A model generated the notes under the pieces. That model saw only the letters and a list, made by a program, of their open reading frames with translations, did not search any database and was not told the DNA's origin. The translations under genes and the position numbers were made by a program. DNA of 35,296 nucleotides from Syntrophomonadaceae bacterium (GTDB lineage: Bacteria; Bacillota; Dethiobacteria; DTU022; UBA8154): the NCBI GenBank assembly GCA_003563895.1, contig PWTK01000063.1:1-35296 (forward strand), in the 5' to 3' direction. Positions 8,096-16,040 of the stretch are shown in pieces (the stretch's first letter is position 1; each line of letters starts with the position of its first letter).

Positions 8096-9319
8096 CTACC
8101 TCAAGTTAAACCTGTCATGCAATGTTTTTACGGCATCGTAAAGATCCTCCTGCTTGATGAGCAGGGAAATGGTGATATTGGAGTCGCCGGACTGCAAGAT
8201 GGGAATGCTTCTCTCGTTTAACGCCTTTACCACGCGGGCCATCACACCGGGCATGCTGTGCATCCCCACACCCACCACCGAAACCTTGGCACAATCCTTT
8301 TCGGCCCTGTATGCAAGACCCATATCCTCCAAAATATTTTCAACCTTGTAGCTGTGCTCTTCCTTCACGATAAATGCCTTGGTTGTCGGAAAAACGCTGA
8401 TCAGGTCAATATTAATGCCGGCCTCACCGATGCGCTGGAAGATCTCCAGCTCCCGCGACGAATCCGGGGAATCAAATTCGACAATAAACTGCACCAGTTC
8501 GGTGACGTGAGCGATCCCCGTCACCGCCCGTCGTCCCCTGGTGCTGAAATTGCCGCTTTGAATGGAAGACTCGCCCGTAATTAGGGTTCCGGTGCCGCTG
8601 CTGTTCTCCGGGTCCCGTACAACCACCGATACATTGTTTCTCATGGCCACTTCTACGGCCCTGGGGTGGATGACCTTCGCCCCCTCATAAGCCAACTGGC
8701 ATACTTCTCCGTAAGTTATCTGCTGGATAACCTTGGCTTCCTTCAGCAGCCCGGGATCTGCGGTAAAAATTCCGGAAACATCGGTAAATATCTCCACCTT
8801 TTCCGCTTCCAGCGCCGCCCCCAGGATTACGGCCGTTGTATCGCTTCCCCCCCGGCCCAGGGTGTTGATCTCCCCGTGGGCATCCACGCCCTGAAAGCCG
8901 GCCACCACGGGAACAAAGTTTTCATTCAGCACCTCGCGCAGCTTCGCCGGCTGGCAGTCCACCACCTCGGCCTCACTGTAACAGCCGTTGGTTAAAAACC
9001 CTGCCTGGGAGCCGGTACAGGCCCGGGACTTAATGCCGTTCTCGCTCAGGTACGCGGCCATCACCACGGACGAAATGACTTCACCGCAGGACATGATCAA
9101 ATCCAGTTCCCTGAGAGAGATATCTGGATGCGTCTCCAGCGCCAGGGACTTTAACGTATCGGTGGCATAGGGTTCGCCGCTGCGCCCCATGGCGGAAACC
9201 ACTACCACGACATTGTATCCCTCGTCCAGCGCCTCCTTGACGCGCTCCAAAACAAGCATTCTTTTTTCCGGTGAGGAGACACAGGTCCCACCGTACTTTT
9301 GAACAATTGTTTTTGCCAC
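8096..9319 (-). CDS. Aspartate kinase, monofunctional
   Basis: Phosphorylates aspartate, the first step towards lysine, threonine and methionine. The 407 aa product has the amino-acid kinase N-terminus IVQKYGGTCVSS, the GRGGSDTTA loop, FTDVSGIFTADP, and two C-terminal ACT domains (about 265-407) for allosteric control. The GTG start at 9319 has AGGA four bases upstream. It is the last gene of the lysA-dapF-dapL-asd-ask series, but a 177 bp gap before it may hold its own promoter; I saw none that convinced me. Which effector inhibits it cannot be read from sequence. It could be named dapG- or lysC-like. Confidence 0.95.
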   Translation of the reverse strand: MAKTIVQKYGGTCVSSPEKRMLVLERVKEALDEGYNVVVVVSAMGRSGEPYATDTLKSLALETHPDISLRELDLIMSCGEVISSVVMAAYLSENGIKSRACTGSQAGFLTNGCYSEAEVVDCQPAKLREVLNENFVPVVAGFQGVDAHGEINTLGRGGSDTTAVILGAALEAEKVEIFTDVSGIFTADPGLLKEAKVIQQITYGEVCQLAYEGAKVIHPRAVEVAMRNNVSVVVRDPENSSGTGTLITGESSIQSGNFSTRGRRAVTGIAHVTELVQFIVEFDSPDSSRELEIFQRIGEAGINIDLISVFPTTKAFIVKEEHSYKVENILEDMGLAYRAEKDCAKVSVVGVGMHSMPGVMARVVKALNERSIPILQSGDSNITISLLIKQEDLYDAVKTLHDRFNLR

Positions 9320-9496
9320 TCTTCCTCACTCCATATTCATTGATGAGATCGCTTTCTCCCGGGTGATACACCCGTATCTTCAATAAAACGCATCACGTGC
9401 CATCAAGTTTTTATGGCCCGCCCATCCTGTAGAAAAGCCGCCTTTGATACCTGCCCGATTCTTCTCCTGGCTGCTTGCATCTGTTTGAGAAACCGC
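9320..9496. other. Gap between asd and aspartokinase
   Basis: No gene is visible. The only clear structure is a perfect 6-bp hairpin with a three-base loop at 9360-9374 (CGGGTG/CACCCG), without a T run. The gap lacks lysine-riboswitch motifs. No convincing promoter was seen. Confidence 0.5.
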
Positions 9497-10516
9497 TCAA
9501 ACCAGCAGTTCAGCAATCTGGATTGAATTGGTCGCTGCACCCTTGCGAATGTTGTCAGCCACCACCCAGAGGTTTAGACCGTGGGGGACCGAACGGTCAC
9601 GGCGGATACGTCCGATGAACACTTCATCCCTTCCCTCTGTATGGACCGGCATGGGGTAAAGCATCTCGGCAGGCTGATCTACCACCACTATGCCCGGCAT
9701 CGAGGCCAACTGCTCCCGGGCTTCCGCCGGCGAAAGTTCGGCATTAAGCTCCACGTTAAGGGCTTCTGAATGCCCGTTAAACACCGGAACCCTCACCGTG
9801 GTCACGGTGAGGGGCAGCTCGGGAAGACCCATGATCTTTCGAGTCTCCTTGACCATTTTCATCTCTTCTTTTGTGTAATCGTCTTCTTCAAAAACATCAA
9901 TGTGGGGGACCATATTGAAAGCAATTTGATGGTGCTTGGGCGCCCCCTTGAAAGGGATGACTTCCCTGCTGAACTCCTGGCCTCTCAGGACCGCCTCGCT
10001 CTGGGCTCTCAGTTCGTCCACCGCTTCTTTGCCGGCACCGGAAACGGATTGGTACGTTGCCGCCACCACCCTTTTCAGGCCGGCCGACTGCTGAAGAGGG
10101 TGCAGCGCCACAACCATCTGGATCGTGGAGCAGTTGGGATTGGCAATCAACCCCTTATGGTCAGAAGCAGCGCCGGGATTTACTTCAGGCACCACCAGCG
10201 GCACCTCCGGATCCATGCGGAATGCGCTGCTGTTGTCGACAACTATGGCCCCTCTCTTCACCGCTTCGGGAGCTACTTCTTTGCTAACCCCTCCCCCGGC
10301 GCTGAAAAAAGCAAAGTCAATTCCTTCAAATGCCTCGGGCCTGGCTTCTTCCAACGTGAACGTTTCTCCCCCGATTTCCATTTTTTGGTTGGCTGAGCGG
10401 GCAGAAGCGAGGAGCTTCCAACCCTTAACAGGAAAGTTCCGTTCCTGCAGGACCTGTACCATGGTTCGACCGACCATACCCGTCGCACCCACTACGGCAA
10501 CATTATATCCTCCCAT
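9497..10516 (-). CDS. asd: Aspartate-semialdehyde dehydrogenase
   Basis: NADPH-dependent reduction of aspartyl-phosphate to aspartate semialdehyde, the branch point for lysine and threonine. The 339 aa protein has the nucleotide loop VVGATGMVGR (8-17), DNSSAFR (94-100), the catalytic cysteine Cys129 in NPNCST, the QSVSGAG segment and the late VFNGHSEA. The start ATG has GGGGAG ten bases upstream. It lies 91 bp downstream of dapL; that gap contains a hairpin. Confidence 0.96.
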   Translation of the reverse strand: MGGYNVAVVGATGMVGRTMVQVLQERNFPVKGWKLLASARSANQKMEIGGETFTLEEARPEAFEGIDFAFFSAGGGVSKEVAPEAVKRGAIVVDNSSAFRMDPEVPLVVPEVNPGAASDHKGLIANPNCSTIQMVVALHPLQQSAGLKRVVAATYQSVSGAGKEAVDELRAQSEAVLRGQEFSREVIPFKGAPKHHQIAFNMVPHIDVFEEDDYTKEEMKMVKETRKIMGLPELPLTVTTVRVPVFNGHSEALNVELNAELSPAEAREQLASMPGIVVVDQPAEMLYPMPVHTEGRDEVFIGRIRRDRSVPHGLNLWVVADNIRKGAATNSIQIAELLV

Positions 10517-10554
10517 TCTAATTCATCTCCCCCGCTGCTGATGATATTGAGTGT

Positions 10555-10593
10555 GAAAAAATACGTGAAGACACAGGCAATCTTTGCCCGTGT
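10555..10593 (-). terminator. Possible terminator or attenuator between dapL and asd
   Basis: A 10-bp stem with a three-base loop lies at 10571-10593 on the minus strand (arms ACACGGGCAA and TTGCCTGTGT, one G-U pair). A run of six T follows about ten bases later, further away than in typical Rho-independent terminators. It may lower expression of asd and the kinase relative to dapL, or only stabilise RNA ends. Confidence 0.4.
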
Positions 10594-10607
10594 TTCAGGC
10601 AATCCAT

Positions 10608-11786
10608 TCAACGGAACGAAACCGCGTCCTTGATCCGGGCCATCGCTTCCTTCAGCCTTTCTTTAGAAACAGTTAAGGCAATGCGGAAGTATCCTTCCCC
10701 GTGTTTCCCAAAACCCCGACCGGGAGTAACCACTACTCCGGTCTTTTCCAGGAGTTCCGCCACGAATTCCTGGGAGGTATATCCCACCGGCACCGGCGCC
10801 CAAACATAGAAGGTCGCCTTGGGGGGCTCAATGGGCCACCCGGCTTCCTGCAGCGAATTGACCACAACGTTCCTTCTCTCCTGGTAAACCTGGCGCAGTT
10901 CTTTTACAAACGGTTCCATATCCGGACCGGTAAGGATTTCGGCCCCCGTAGATTGGATGGCCTTAAAAAGACCGGAATCCACGTTGGTTTTAAAGCGGTA
11001 GAGCGCCTCGACCACCTCGGCATTCCCCACCGCGTAACCGATACGCCAGCCGCTCATATTAAATGTCTTCGATAAAGAACCAAACTCCACTCCCACCCCT
11101 TTGGCCCCCTCCACTTCCAGAAAGCTCAAAGGCCGGTAGTCGTCAAAGGCAATTTCGCTGTAAGCAGCATCGTGGGCAATAATAATATCGTGTTCCACGG
11201 CAAAGTCCACCGCTTCTTTAAAAAATTCCCTGGATGCGATGGCGCCGGTTGGGTTGTTGGGGTAGTTCAGGAACATTAACTTGCCCCGCCGGGCGGCTTC
11301 AACCGGGATGAGGTGGAAATCCGGCAGAAAGCCGTTTCCCTTCAAAAGGGGCATCAGCTGCGAAGAACCACCGGCAAAGAAGGTGCTGATACCATAAACA
11401 GGGTAACCTGGATCGGGAACCAGGTTATTGTCTCCCAATTCGGTAAAGCAAAAAGAGAGATGGGCGATGCCTTCCTTGGAACCGATCAGGGGGAGGATTT
11501 CGCGCCCGGGATCAAGCTTCACCCCGTGGCGCCTCTCGTAATATTCCGCGACCGCTTCCCTGAATTCCTTCAAACCCTCATCGGGCGGGTACCCGTGATT
11601 TTCCGGCCTGGCCACTTCCTGCTGCATCTTATTGATGATGAAGCCGGGCGTAGGGGTGTCGGGATCGCCGATCCCCAGCTTGATTACGTCCACCCCCTTA
11701 TCCTGCGCCGCTTTTACTTTTTTGTCGATCTCCGCAAACAAGTACCTGGGCAGCAGCCGTATTCTTTCAGCGGTTTGCTCAATCAT
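10608..11786 (-). CDS. dapL: LL-diaminopimelate aminotransferase
   Basis: PLP-dependent class I/II aminotransferase of 392 aa that converts tetrahydrodipicolinate straight to LL-diaminopimelate with glutamate, bypassing the succinyl or acetyl branches. Family signs are the N-terminal LPRYLFAEIDKK, KLGIGDPD, YPNNPTGA, and the PLP lysine Lys240 in SLSKTFNMSGWRIG. Similar aminotransferases exist, but position between dapF and asd strongly supports DapL. The ATG has GGGAGG about eleven bases upstream. It lies 93 bp after dapF. Confidence 0.92.
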   Translation of the reverse strand: MIEQTAERIRLLPRYLFAEIDKKVKAAQDKGVDVIKLGIGDPDTPTPGFIINKMQQEVARPENHGYPPDEGLKEFREAVAEYYERRHGVKLDPGREILPLIGSKEGIAHLSFCFTELGDNNLVPDPGYPVYGISTFFAGGSSQLMPLLKGNGFLPDFHLIPVEAARRGKLMFLNYPNNPTGAIASREFFKEAVDFAVEHDIIIAHDAAYSEIAFDDYRPLSFLEVEGAKGVGVEFGSLSKTFNMSGWRIGYAVGNAEVVEALYRFKTNVDSGLFKAIQSTGAEILTGPDMEPFVKELRQVYQERRNVVVNSLQEAGWPIEPPKATFYVWAPVPVGYTSQEFVAELLEKTGVVVTPGRGFGKHGEGYFRIALTVSKERLKEAMARIKDAVSFR

Positions 11787-11879
11787 GGGTTGTCACGCCT
11801 CCCTGATAATTTGAAGATGGCAAAACACAAAACAGCTCGCGGGCGAAACACAAACGATAACGAAAAGCGGGACATTTCC

Positions 11880-12716
11880 TTACACGTTCACCCTGCCCTC
11901 GTAAACCTCTTCTGCCGGACCTTCCATGTAGACCTTTCCGTCTTCGGCCCAGGAAATATTCAATGTTCCCCCGGGCAGATGCACGGCGGCGTCTCTGTCC
12001 ATCCTGCCGGTAAGCACCCCTGCCACCGCAGCAGCGCAGGCACCGGTTCCGCAGGCCAGGGTAGGGCCGACTCCCCTCTCCCACACCTTCACCTTGACTT
12101 CGCCCCTTGAAATGGCTTCGACAAACTCGACGTTGGTTCTGTTGGGAAAAAGCGGGTTTCCTTCGAGTTCTCTGCCCAGTTCCTGCCAAGGATAAGTATC
12201 GAGGGAAGAGACAAAAATGACGCAGTGAGGGTTGCCCATGCTCACAGCGGTAAAAACCAGTTCTTCCCCCCCCGCTTCTATTTTTTCATTCACAGCCCTT
12301 AGCGAAGGGACGTTTATCGGCACTTTATCCCTATCCAGGATAGGCTCACCCATATCGACCTTAACCAGCCTAACCGATGTCCCTTCCATCGAAAGCCAAA
12401 CCTGCTTCAGCCCGGCCCCTGTTTCAAAGAAAAATGTATCCTCATCGGTCAGGCAGCGCTCGCGGGCATAACGGGCCAGGCAGCGGATAGCATTCCCGCA
12501 CATCTCAGCCTCGCTTCCGTCCGGGTTAAAGATCCGCATGCGAAAAGAAGCCTTCCTGGAAGAACCGAGGATTGCCAGCCCATCCGCCCCAACGCCAAAC
12601 CCTCTCCGGCAAAGCTGAACAGCCAGTTCGGCCAAAACCCTTTCCTGCAGGGCTTCTTCCATGTTGTCAACAATGATGAAATCGTTTCCCAGGCCGTGCA
12701 TCTTTGTAAACTCCAA
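11880..12716 (-). CDS. dapF: Diaminopimelate epimerase
   Basis: PLP-independent epimerase converting LL- to meso-diaminopimelate. The two catalytic cysteines are visible: Cys73 in MCGNAIR and Cys222 in ACGTGACA. The frame stays open to a TTG at 12737, but the better start is TTG at 12716. It gives the usual N-terminus MEFTKMHGLGNDF, and a strong GGAGGAGG sits eight bases before it, inside the longer frame. The product is then 278 aa, normal for DapF. It lies 268 bp after lysA and 93 bp before dapL. Confidence 0.95.
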   Translation of the reverse strand: MEFTKMHGLGNDFIIVDNMEEALQERVLAELAVQLCRRGFGVGADGLAILGSSRKASFRMRIFNPDGSEAEMCGNAIRCLARYARERCLTDEDTFFFETGAGLKQVWLSMEGTSVRLVKVDMGEPILDRDKVPINVPSLRAVNEKIEAGGEELVFTAVSMGNPHCVIFVSSLDTYPWQELGRELEGNPLFPNRTNVEFVEAISRGEVKVKVWERGVGPTLACGTGACAAAVAGVLTGRMDRDAAVHLPGGTLNISWAEDGKVYMEGPAEEVYEGRVNV

Positions 12717-12864
12717 ATCAACCGCCTCCTCCGCCAACCGATTTGCTCCAATCCTTTGAACCCCCCAGGCCCCTTAAGCCCTTAAGTCTCAAGTTCTTCG
12801 TAAATTTGACAAAACTTTTTCGAGCGATCGTGTGAACACCGATGTTTACTATGTTTAGAAGAGG

Positions 12865-12936
12865 TCATTTTGAGATCGTTGTTTTATGGCACTGGCTTTG
12901 TCCAGGTTGGACTTTGCTGGTTTTTGGATATACCAT
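12865..12936 (-). CDS. Possible 23-residue leader or small ORF between lysA and dapF
   Basis: An ATG at 12936 is preceded by CGGAGGAATAAC, an excellent ribosome site with good spacing. It opens a 23-codon frame beginning MVYPKTSK and ending TTISK. I know no family like it. It occupies part of the 268 bp gap between lysA and dapF. It could be a real micro-protein, a translated leader, or the start of a decayed gene. The only evidence is the ribosome site. Confidence 0.25.
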   Translation of the reverse strand: MVYPKTSKVQPGQSQCHKTTISK

Positions 12937-12984
12937 GTTATTCCTCCGAAAGGGGACAGCAGTCTAGAAAAGCGGGCGAACGAA

Positions 12985-14289
12985 CTAAAGCTCGTCCAGC
13001 GCGGTCAGGTCTTCTTCTGTCTCCCGGCGCACCACCAGCCGGCTTTTGCCTTCGCTGACAAAAACCACCGCCGGCCGCGGATTGCGGTTGTAGTTGCTGG
13101 CCATGGAGTAACAGTACGCACCGGTACTGAAAACGGCCAGCAGGTCCCCCCTGCTTATCGGTGGCAGCAGGACATCTCTGATCAAAATATCTCCCGACTC
13201 GCAAGCCTTGCCGGCTATCGTCACTATTTCCCTCGGCTCTTCATCGGCCCTGTTGGCCAGGACGGCCTCATACTCCGCCCCGTAGAGAGCCGGCCGTATA
13301 TTGTCCATCATGCCCCCGTCCACGGAAACATAGCGCCTTATGCCGGGCACATCCTTGATAACCCCTACCTCGTAAACGGTTATGCCGGCTTCCCCGGCAA
13401 TCGAGCGGCCCGGCTCCAGGACCAGCCGCGGAAGGGGGAAATCTCTTTCTTCCGCCGCTTTTTGGACGGCTGAAGCGCTGTTTTCCACAAAACTATCAAT
13501 GGAAGGTGGGGTGTCACCGCGGCGGTGCCGGATGCCCAGTCCTCCCCCCAGGTCCAGCTCAACGGCGGTATATCCCCAGCGATCGCGCACTTCTGCCATA
13601 AATCCGACCATTTTTTCGGCTGCCAGTTGAAAGGGTTCCAGCTGAAATATCTGCGACCCAATGTGACAGTGAAACCCCACCAGCTCAAAGCATTCTTTGT
13701 GGGAAAGAACCAGTTCGACGGCCTCCAGGGCGCTGCCGTCAGCAAGCCCAAAGCCGAACTTGGAATCCTCCTGGCCCGTCAGAATATAGTCGTGGGTGTG
13801 AGCCTCAATTCCGGGTTTAATGCGCAGCAGCACCCGCCCTTTTGCAGAGCGTTTTTTAAATCTTGCCAGCAGATCCTCCAGTTCATTTACGCTGTCCACC
13901 ACAATTTTCCCAACGCCAACTCCCAGGGCGGCCTCGAGCTCCTCTCCGGTTTTGTTGTTGCCGTGGAAGTATAGCTTTTCCGGGGGAAATCCCGCCTTCA
14001 GCGCTGTATGTATTTCCCCGCCGGAAACAACATCCAAATAAAGCCCTTCCTCATGGATCAGCCGCGCCATAGCCAGAGTAAGAAACGCCTTCCCGGCATA
14101 GGCGACAATCCCTTCTCCGGGATAATATTCTTTTAAGGCGTCCGTGTAGCGCCGGCATTTTTCTCGTATAAGTTCCTCGTCCATGACATAAAGCGGCGTG
14201 CCATATTTTTTGGCCAGTTCAACCGTATCGCATCCCCCGATTTCCAGGTAACTGTCCTGATTGACAGACAGCGCCTCGAGAAAGATCAT
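12985..14289 (-). CDS. lysA: Diaminopimelate decarboxylase
   Basis: PLP enzyme that decarboxylates meso-diaminopimelate to L-lysine. Fold-type III alanine-racemase-like barrel with the PLP lysine Lys67 in AYAGKAF, HCHIGSQI, the glycine-rich LDLGGGLG, LEPGRSI, and the active-site CESGD in the C-terminal beta domain. The frame is open to 14325, but ATG at 14289 is chosen because AAGGAG stands seven to eight bases upstream; this gives 434 aa. It is the first gene after the lysine riboswitch. Confidence 0.96.
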   Translation of the reverse strand: MIFLEALSVNQDSYLEIGGCDTVELAKKYGTPLYVMDEELIREKCRRYTDALKEYYPGEGIVAYAGKAFLTLAMARLIHEEGLYLDVVSGGEIHTALKAGFPPEKLYFHGNNKTGEELEAALGVGVGKIVVDSVNELEDLLARFKKRSAKGRVLLRIKPGIEAHTHDYILTGQEDSKFGFGLADGSALEAVELVLSHKECFELVGFHCHIGSQIFQLEPFQLAAEKMVGFMAEVRDRWGYTAVELDLGGGLGIRHRRGDTPPSIDSFVENSASAVQKAAEERDFPLPRLVLEPGRSIAGEAGITVYEVGVIKDVPGIRRYVSVDGGMMDNIRPALYGAEYEAVLANRADEEPREIVTIAGKACESGDILIRDVLLPPISRGDLLAVFSTGAYCYSMASNYNRNPRPAVVFVSEGKSRLVVRRETEEDLTALDEL

Positions 14290-14304
14290 TTCACCATCTC
14301 CTTC

Positions 14305-14349
14305 AAAAAAATTAAAAACGGCCAACAGGTTTCACCGCCAGCCGTTTTT
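14305..14349 (-). terminator. Riboswitch terminator before lysA
   Basis: On the minus strand, inverted arms AAAAACGGC and GCCGTTTTT (14349-14314, with an inner stem) are followed by a T-rich run at 14313-14305. It sits between the lysine aptamer and the lysA ribosome site, as expected for the expression platform of an L-box that stops transcription when lysine is bound. Confidence 0.8.
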
Positions 14350-14600
14350 CACAGCCACGAAAACCTCTCCTGCCCTTAGTGAGATAGCGCTCCACAGGGG
14401 CAAAAAGGGCGGACCTACCCCGGTGACAGTCCACCGGTTGTTCACCGGCAAACCAGCTTCCGACCCTCGGGAAAAATCGGAAGCTTCGGCGGCAGCCCCT
14501 TTCAACACGGCGCATGAATTCCCGCTTTCACCGGGCTTACTGATGCCTGCCGCACCTCTACCTCACCCCAGGTATAGAGATGAGGTATCCTGGTTAAATT
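14350..14600 (-). promoter_or_regulatory. Lysine riboswitch (L-box)
   Basis: Conserved L-box blocks are visible in order on the minus strand: GAGGTAGAGGTGCGG (about 14566-14552), AGTA, GAAAGGGGCTGCCGCCGAAGC, a long P3/P4 region, ACTGTCA, and GGAGCGCTATCTCAC near the 3' end, where the junction core closes. A terminator follows at once and then lysA. Lysine binding should lower lysA transcription, and perhaps dapF and dapL by read-through. The aptamer motifs are seen directly. Confidence 0.9.
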
Positions 14601-14609
14601 TTACTTGTA

Positions 14610-14638
14610 ATTTTAACACAACAGGGCCGGCTTTGCAA
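14610..14638 (-). promoter_or_regulatory. Promoter of the lysine riboswitch-lysA unit
   Basis: TTGCAA (14638-14633) and TAAAAT (14615-14610) on the minus strand are 17 bp apart. They are placed just upstream of the lysine aptamer, with a predicted start near 14603. Confidence 0.6.
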
Positions 14639-14679
14639 TACAGCCATTGCGCCGCCATTGCGCCGTGTGATTAATCTGT

Positions 14680-15007
14680 GATAATGTCACCTTGTTAATT
14701 ATTCTGATAAAATGTCATGTATGAAAGGCAAGGTGCTGATGTCACAGAAGCAGATCAATCGGTATGTTGTAATCCAGAGAAGTTTAGTGGGTGCGATTTC
14801 CGTAAAGGATGCGGCAGCGGCATTAAACTTGAGCGAACGCCAAGTAATTCGACTAAGAAACGGGGTGAGAGAAGACGGAGCTGAAGCACAAAAAATGCTT
14901 CCAAAATCTTTATATTTCAAAACTTTATTGGAAAAATAGCGCGAAAAGCTGTTTCGCTGCAATCCCTGTAAGCCTTGATATGCCTGTGTTTTAAAAGTCT
15001 TGCTTCA
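14680..15007 (+). mobile_element. Internally deleted insertion element (copy B)
   Basis: A short element remnant: a left part with three TGATaatGTCA-like motifs (near 14681, 14706 and 14737), a truncated transposase start (14739-14939), then 115 bp that repeat bases 1-115 of the window in the same orientation. The transposase frame is interrupted and joined to the terminal sequence, so most of the element has been deleted, leaving a MITE-like piece that cannot move by itself. The exact left end and any target duplication could not be set. Confidence 0.55.
14739..14939 (+). pseudogene. Truncated ISNCY-like transposase (helix-turn-helix part)
   Basis: A 66-residue frame beginning MSQKQINRYVVIQRSL and continuing with a helix-turn-helix (VKDAAAALNLSERQVIRLR, about residues 18-37). 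That matches the N-terminal DNA-binding part of ISNCY-type transposases as I recall them. After GVREDGAEA the protein should continue into a linker and a catalytic DDE domain, but here it runs into 15 unrelated residues encoded by the element end and stops. The product may bind DNA but cannot transpose. AAGG is placed five bases before the ATG. Confidence 0.6.
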
Positions 15008-15037
15008 GCACTGTTGCGCCGCTGTGCCCCAGCCAAG

Positions 15038-15535
15038 TTAACATTCTGTCCCTTTCGATTCCCAGGGCGGCCCAGATTCTTCTGGAACCTCCGTCAAATC
15101 AACAACAGCCGTGAGCACCGACTTGAAGCGGCGCCCCCGCGAAAGACGGGTTTCCTGGCGCCGAAAAAAGTAAAAGATCAGCAGCATTGCCAGCAAGCCG
15201 ATTAAAAACCCCCAAAGGTCCGGACTTCCGGAAAGCCCGGCCGAAATGGCGAAGTTTCTTCCCAGGAACAAACCGGATAAAAGAGCGATCAGCGGGACTA
15301 TATACAACAAAAAGGCAGCCAGGAGCATTTCATTTGGGTTCATCTCCATTTTGACGTGATCACCCTTCTGGGCGCGGATGGGGTTCAGGGCTTCAACGAC
15401 ATCTTCTCTGTTCTTTTCCGGATCCCCAAAAATACCGCCACAGCGGTTACAGCTTCCGCATGCCAGATGCTTCCGCACCCTGACCAGGGCTTTCTGATCC
15501 TCCCTTGTCTCTATGACCTGCCCGTACTGTTCCAA
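15038..15535 (-). CDS. RseC/MucC-family membrane protein (SoxR-reducing system type)
   Basis: 165 aa protein with an N-terminal soluble part holding a CGSCNRCG cysteine motif (residues about 26-33), then two hydrophobic helices (about 71-90 and 107-123) and a basic end. This layout fits the RseC/MucC family, whose members occur with Rnf complexes or sigma-E systems and may handle redox-active iron-sulfur partners. The start is TTG at 15535, with AAGGA ten bases upstream. It is a single gene with its own promoter, downstream of the flx operon. No rnf or sigma-E genes lie next to it here, so its partner is unknown. Confidence 0.75.
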   Translation of the reverse strand: MEQYGQVIETREDQKALVRVRKHLACGSCNRCGGIFGDPEKNREDVVEALNPIRAQKGDHVKMEMNPNEMLLAAFLLYIVPLIALLSGLFLGRNFAISAGLSGSPDLWGFLIGLLAMLLIFYFFRRQETRLSRGRRFKSVLTAVVDLTEVPEESGPPWESKGTEC

Positions 15536-15571
15536 TTTTATCCCGTCCTTAATTTGATGTTTTCTCCCTTA

Positions 15572-15600
15572 AGTATAGGCCATAACTGCGGCGGGATCAA
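15572..15600 (-). promoter_or_regulatory. Promoter of the RseC-like gene
   Basis: TTGATC (15600-15595) and TATACT (15577-15572) on the minus strand with a 17 bp spacer, about 37 bases before the TTG start. The match to the -10 consensus is good. Confidence 0.65.
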
Positions 15601-15859
15601 TATCAAAGGACCACAAATCGTGCCAGTGCTCCCTCTATTTCAATAAAGAAAATCTCCTTTGTCTGTAAAACAACCCAAACAAGATATAAACCCTTCTTCA
15701 TTATTTACAGGCCTTTGCTCTGAACACCTCAAGGGCAAATCAAGCTGACAGGCCACCGGCCTTCCCCGCAAACGCAAACCCCTTCCATTTGCCGCGGTCT
15801 AAATATAAGCGGCTTAAATCACCAACACGTGCCTGGCCAGGAAGACGCTGCAGGAAAGA
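15601..15859. other. Gene-free stretch upstream of the RseC-like gene
   Basis: No coding frame with a ribosome site was found. It contains short inverted repeats, for example GCCGC/GCGGC near 15791-15813 and the palindrome CCTGGCCAGG near 15833-15842. Together with the next feature it makes an unusually hairpin-rich gap. Confidence 0.4.
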
Positions 15860-15930
15860 AAAGTTGCCTTGAGATACCTGCTTACGCAGGCTTTGCGCCG
15901 GCTTTGAAACCGGAGTTTTTCACCTTGCAG
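15860..15930 (-). ncRNA. Possible structured RNA, resembling part of a c-di-GMP-I (GEMM) aptamer
   Basis: On the minus strand the order GCAAGGTGAAAAA, a CCGG/CCGG hairpin, then CGCAAAGCC, then a five-pair hairpin closed by a GTAA tetraloop (15890-15877) recalls the GEMM riboswitch pattern GGCAAACC - hairpin - ACGCAAAGCC - hairpin. The match is partial, and the closing helix was not found. The next downstream gene (RseC-like) has its own promoter 260 bp further on. It may be a degenerate aptamer or an unrelated RNA. Confidence 0.25.
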
Positions 15931-15947
15931 AAACCTCGCTGCGGGCT

Positions 15948-15992
15948 AAATAATGAGGCAGTGGCTGGAACGCATCAGCGTCAGCCGCTGCC
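15948..15992 (-). terminator. Terminator after the flx-hdr operon
   Basis: On the minus strand (15992-15957) the arms GGCAGcGGCTG and CAGCCaCTGCC enclose an inner ACGC/GCGT stem, followed by the T-rich TCATTATTT. It lies about 50 bases after the flxA stop codon. Confidence 0.6.
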
Positions 15993-16006
15993 TTAAGAAG
16001 AACTGC

Positions 16007-16036
16007 CAGCCAGCAAAAAGGATGGCTGTTTTTTTT
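16007..16036 (+). terminator. Plus-strand terminator facing the flxA end
   Basis: CAGCCA - ten-base loop - TGGCTG (16007-16028) followed by eight T on the plus strand. No plus-strand gene lies upstream for more than a kilobase, so either it ends an unannotated plus-strand RNA or it serves as a shield against transcription into the flx genes. Confidence 0.6.
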
Positions 16037-16040
16037 CCTT

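Noticed and set aside
9320..9496. Second lysine riboswitch or terminator upstream of aspartokinase
   Set aside because: The L-box motifs are absent, and the only hairpin (9360-9374) has no T run.
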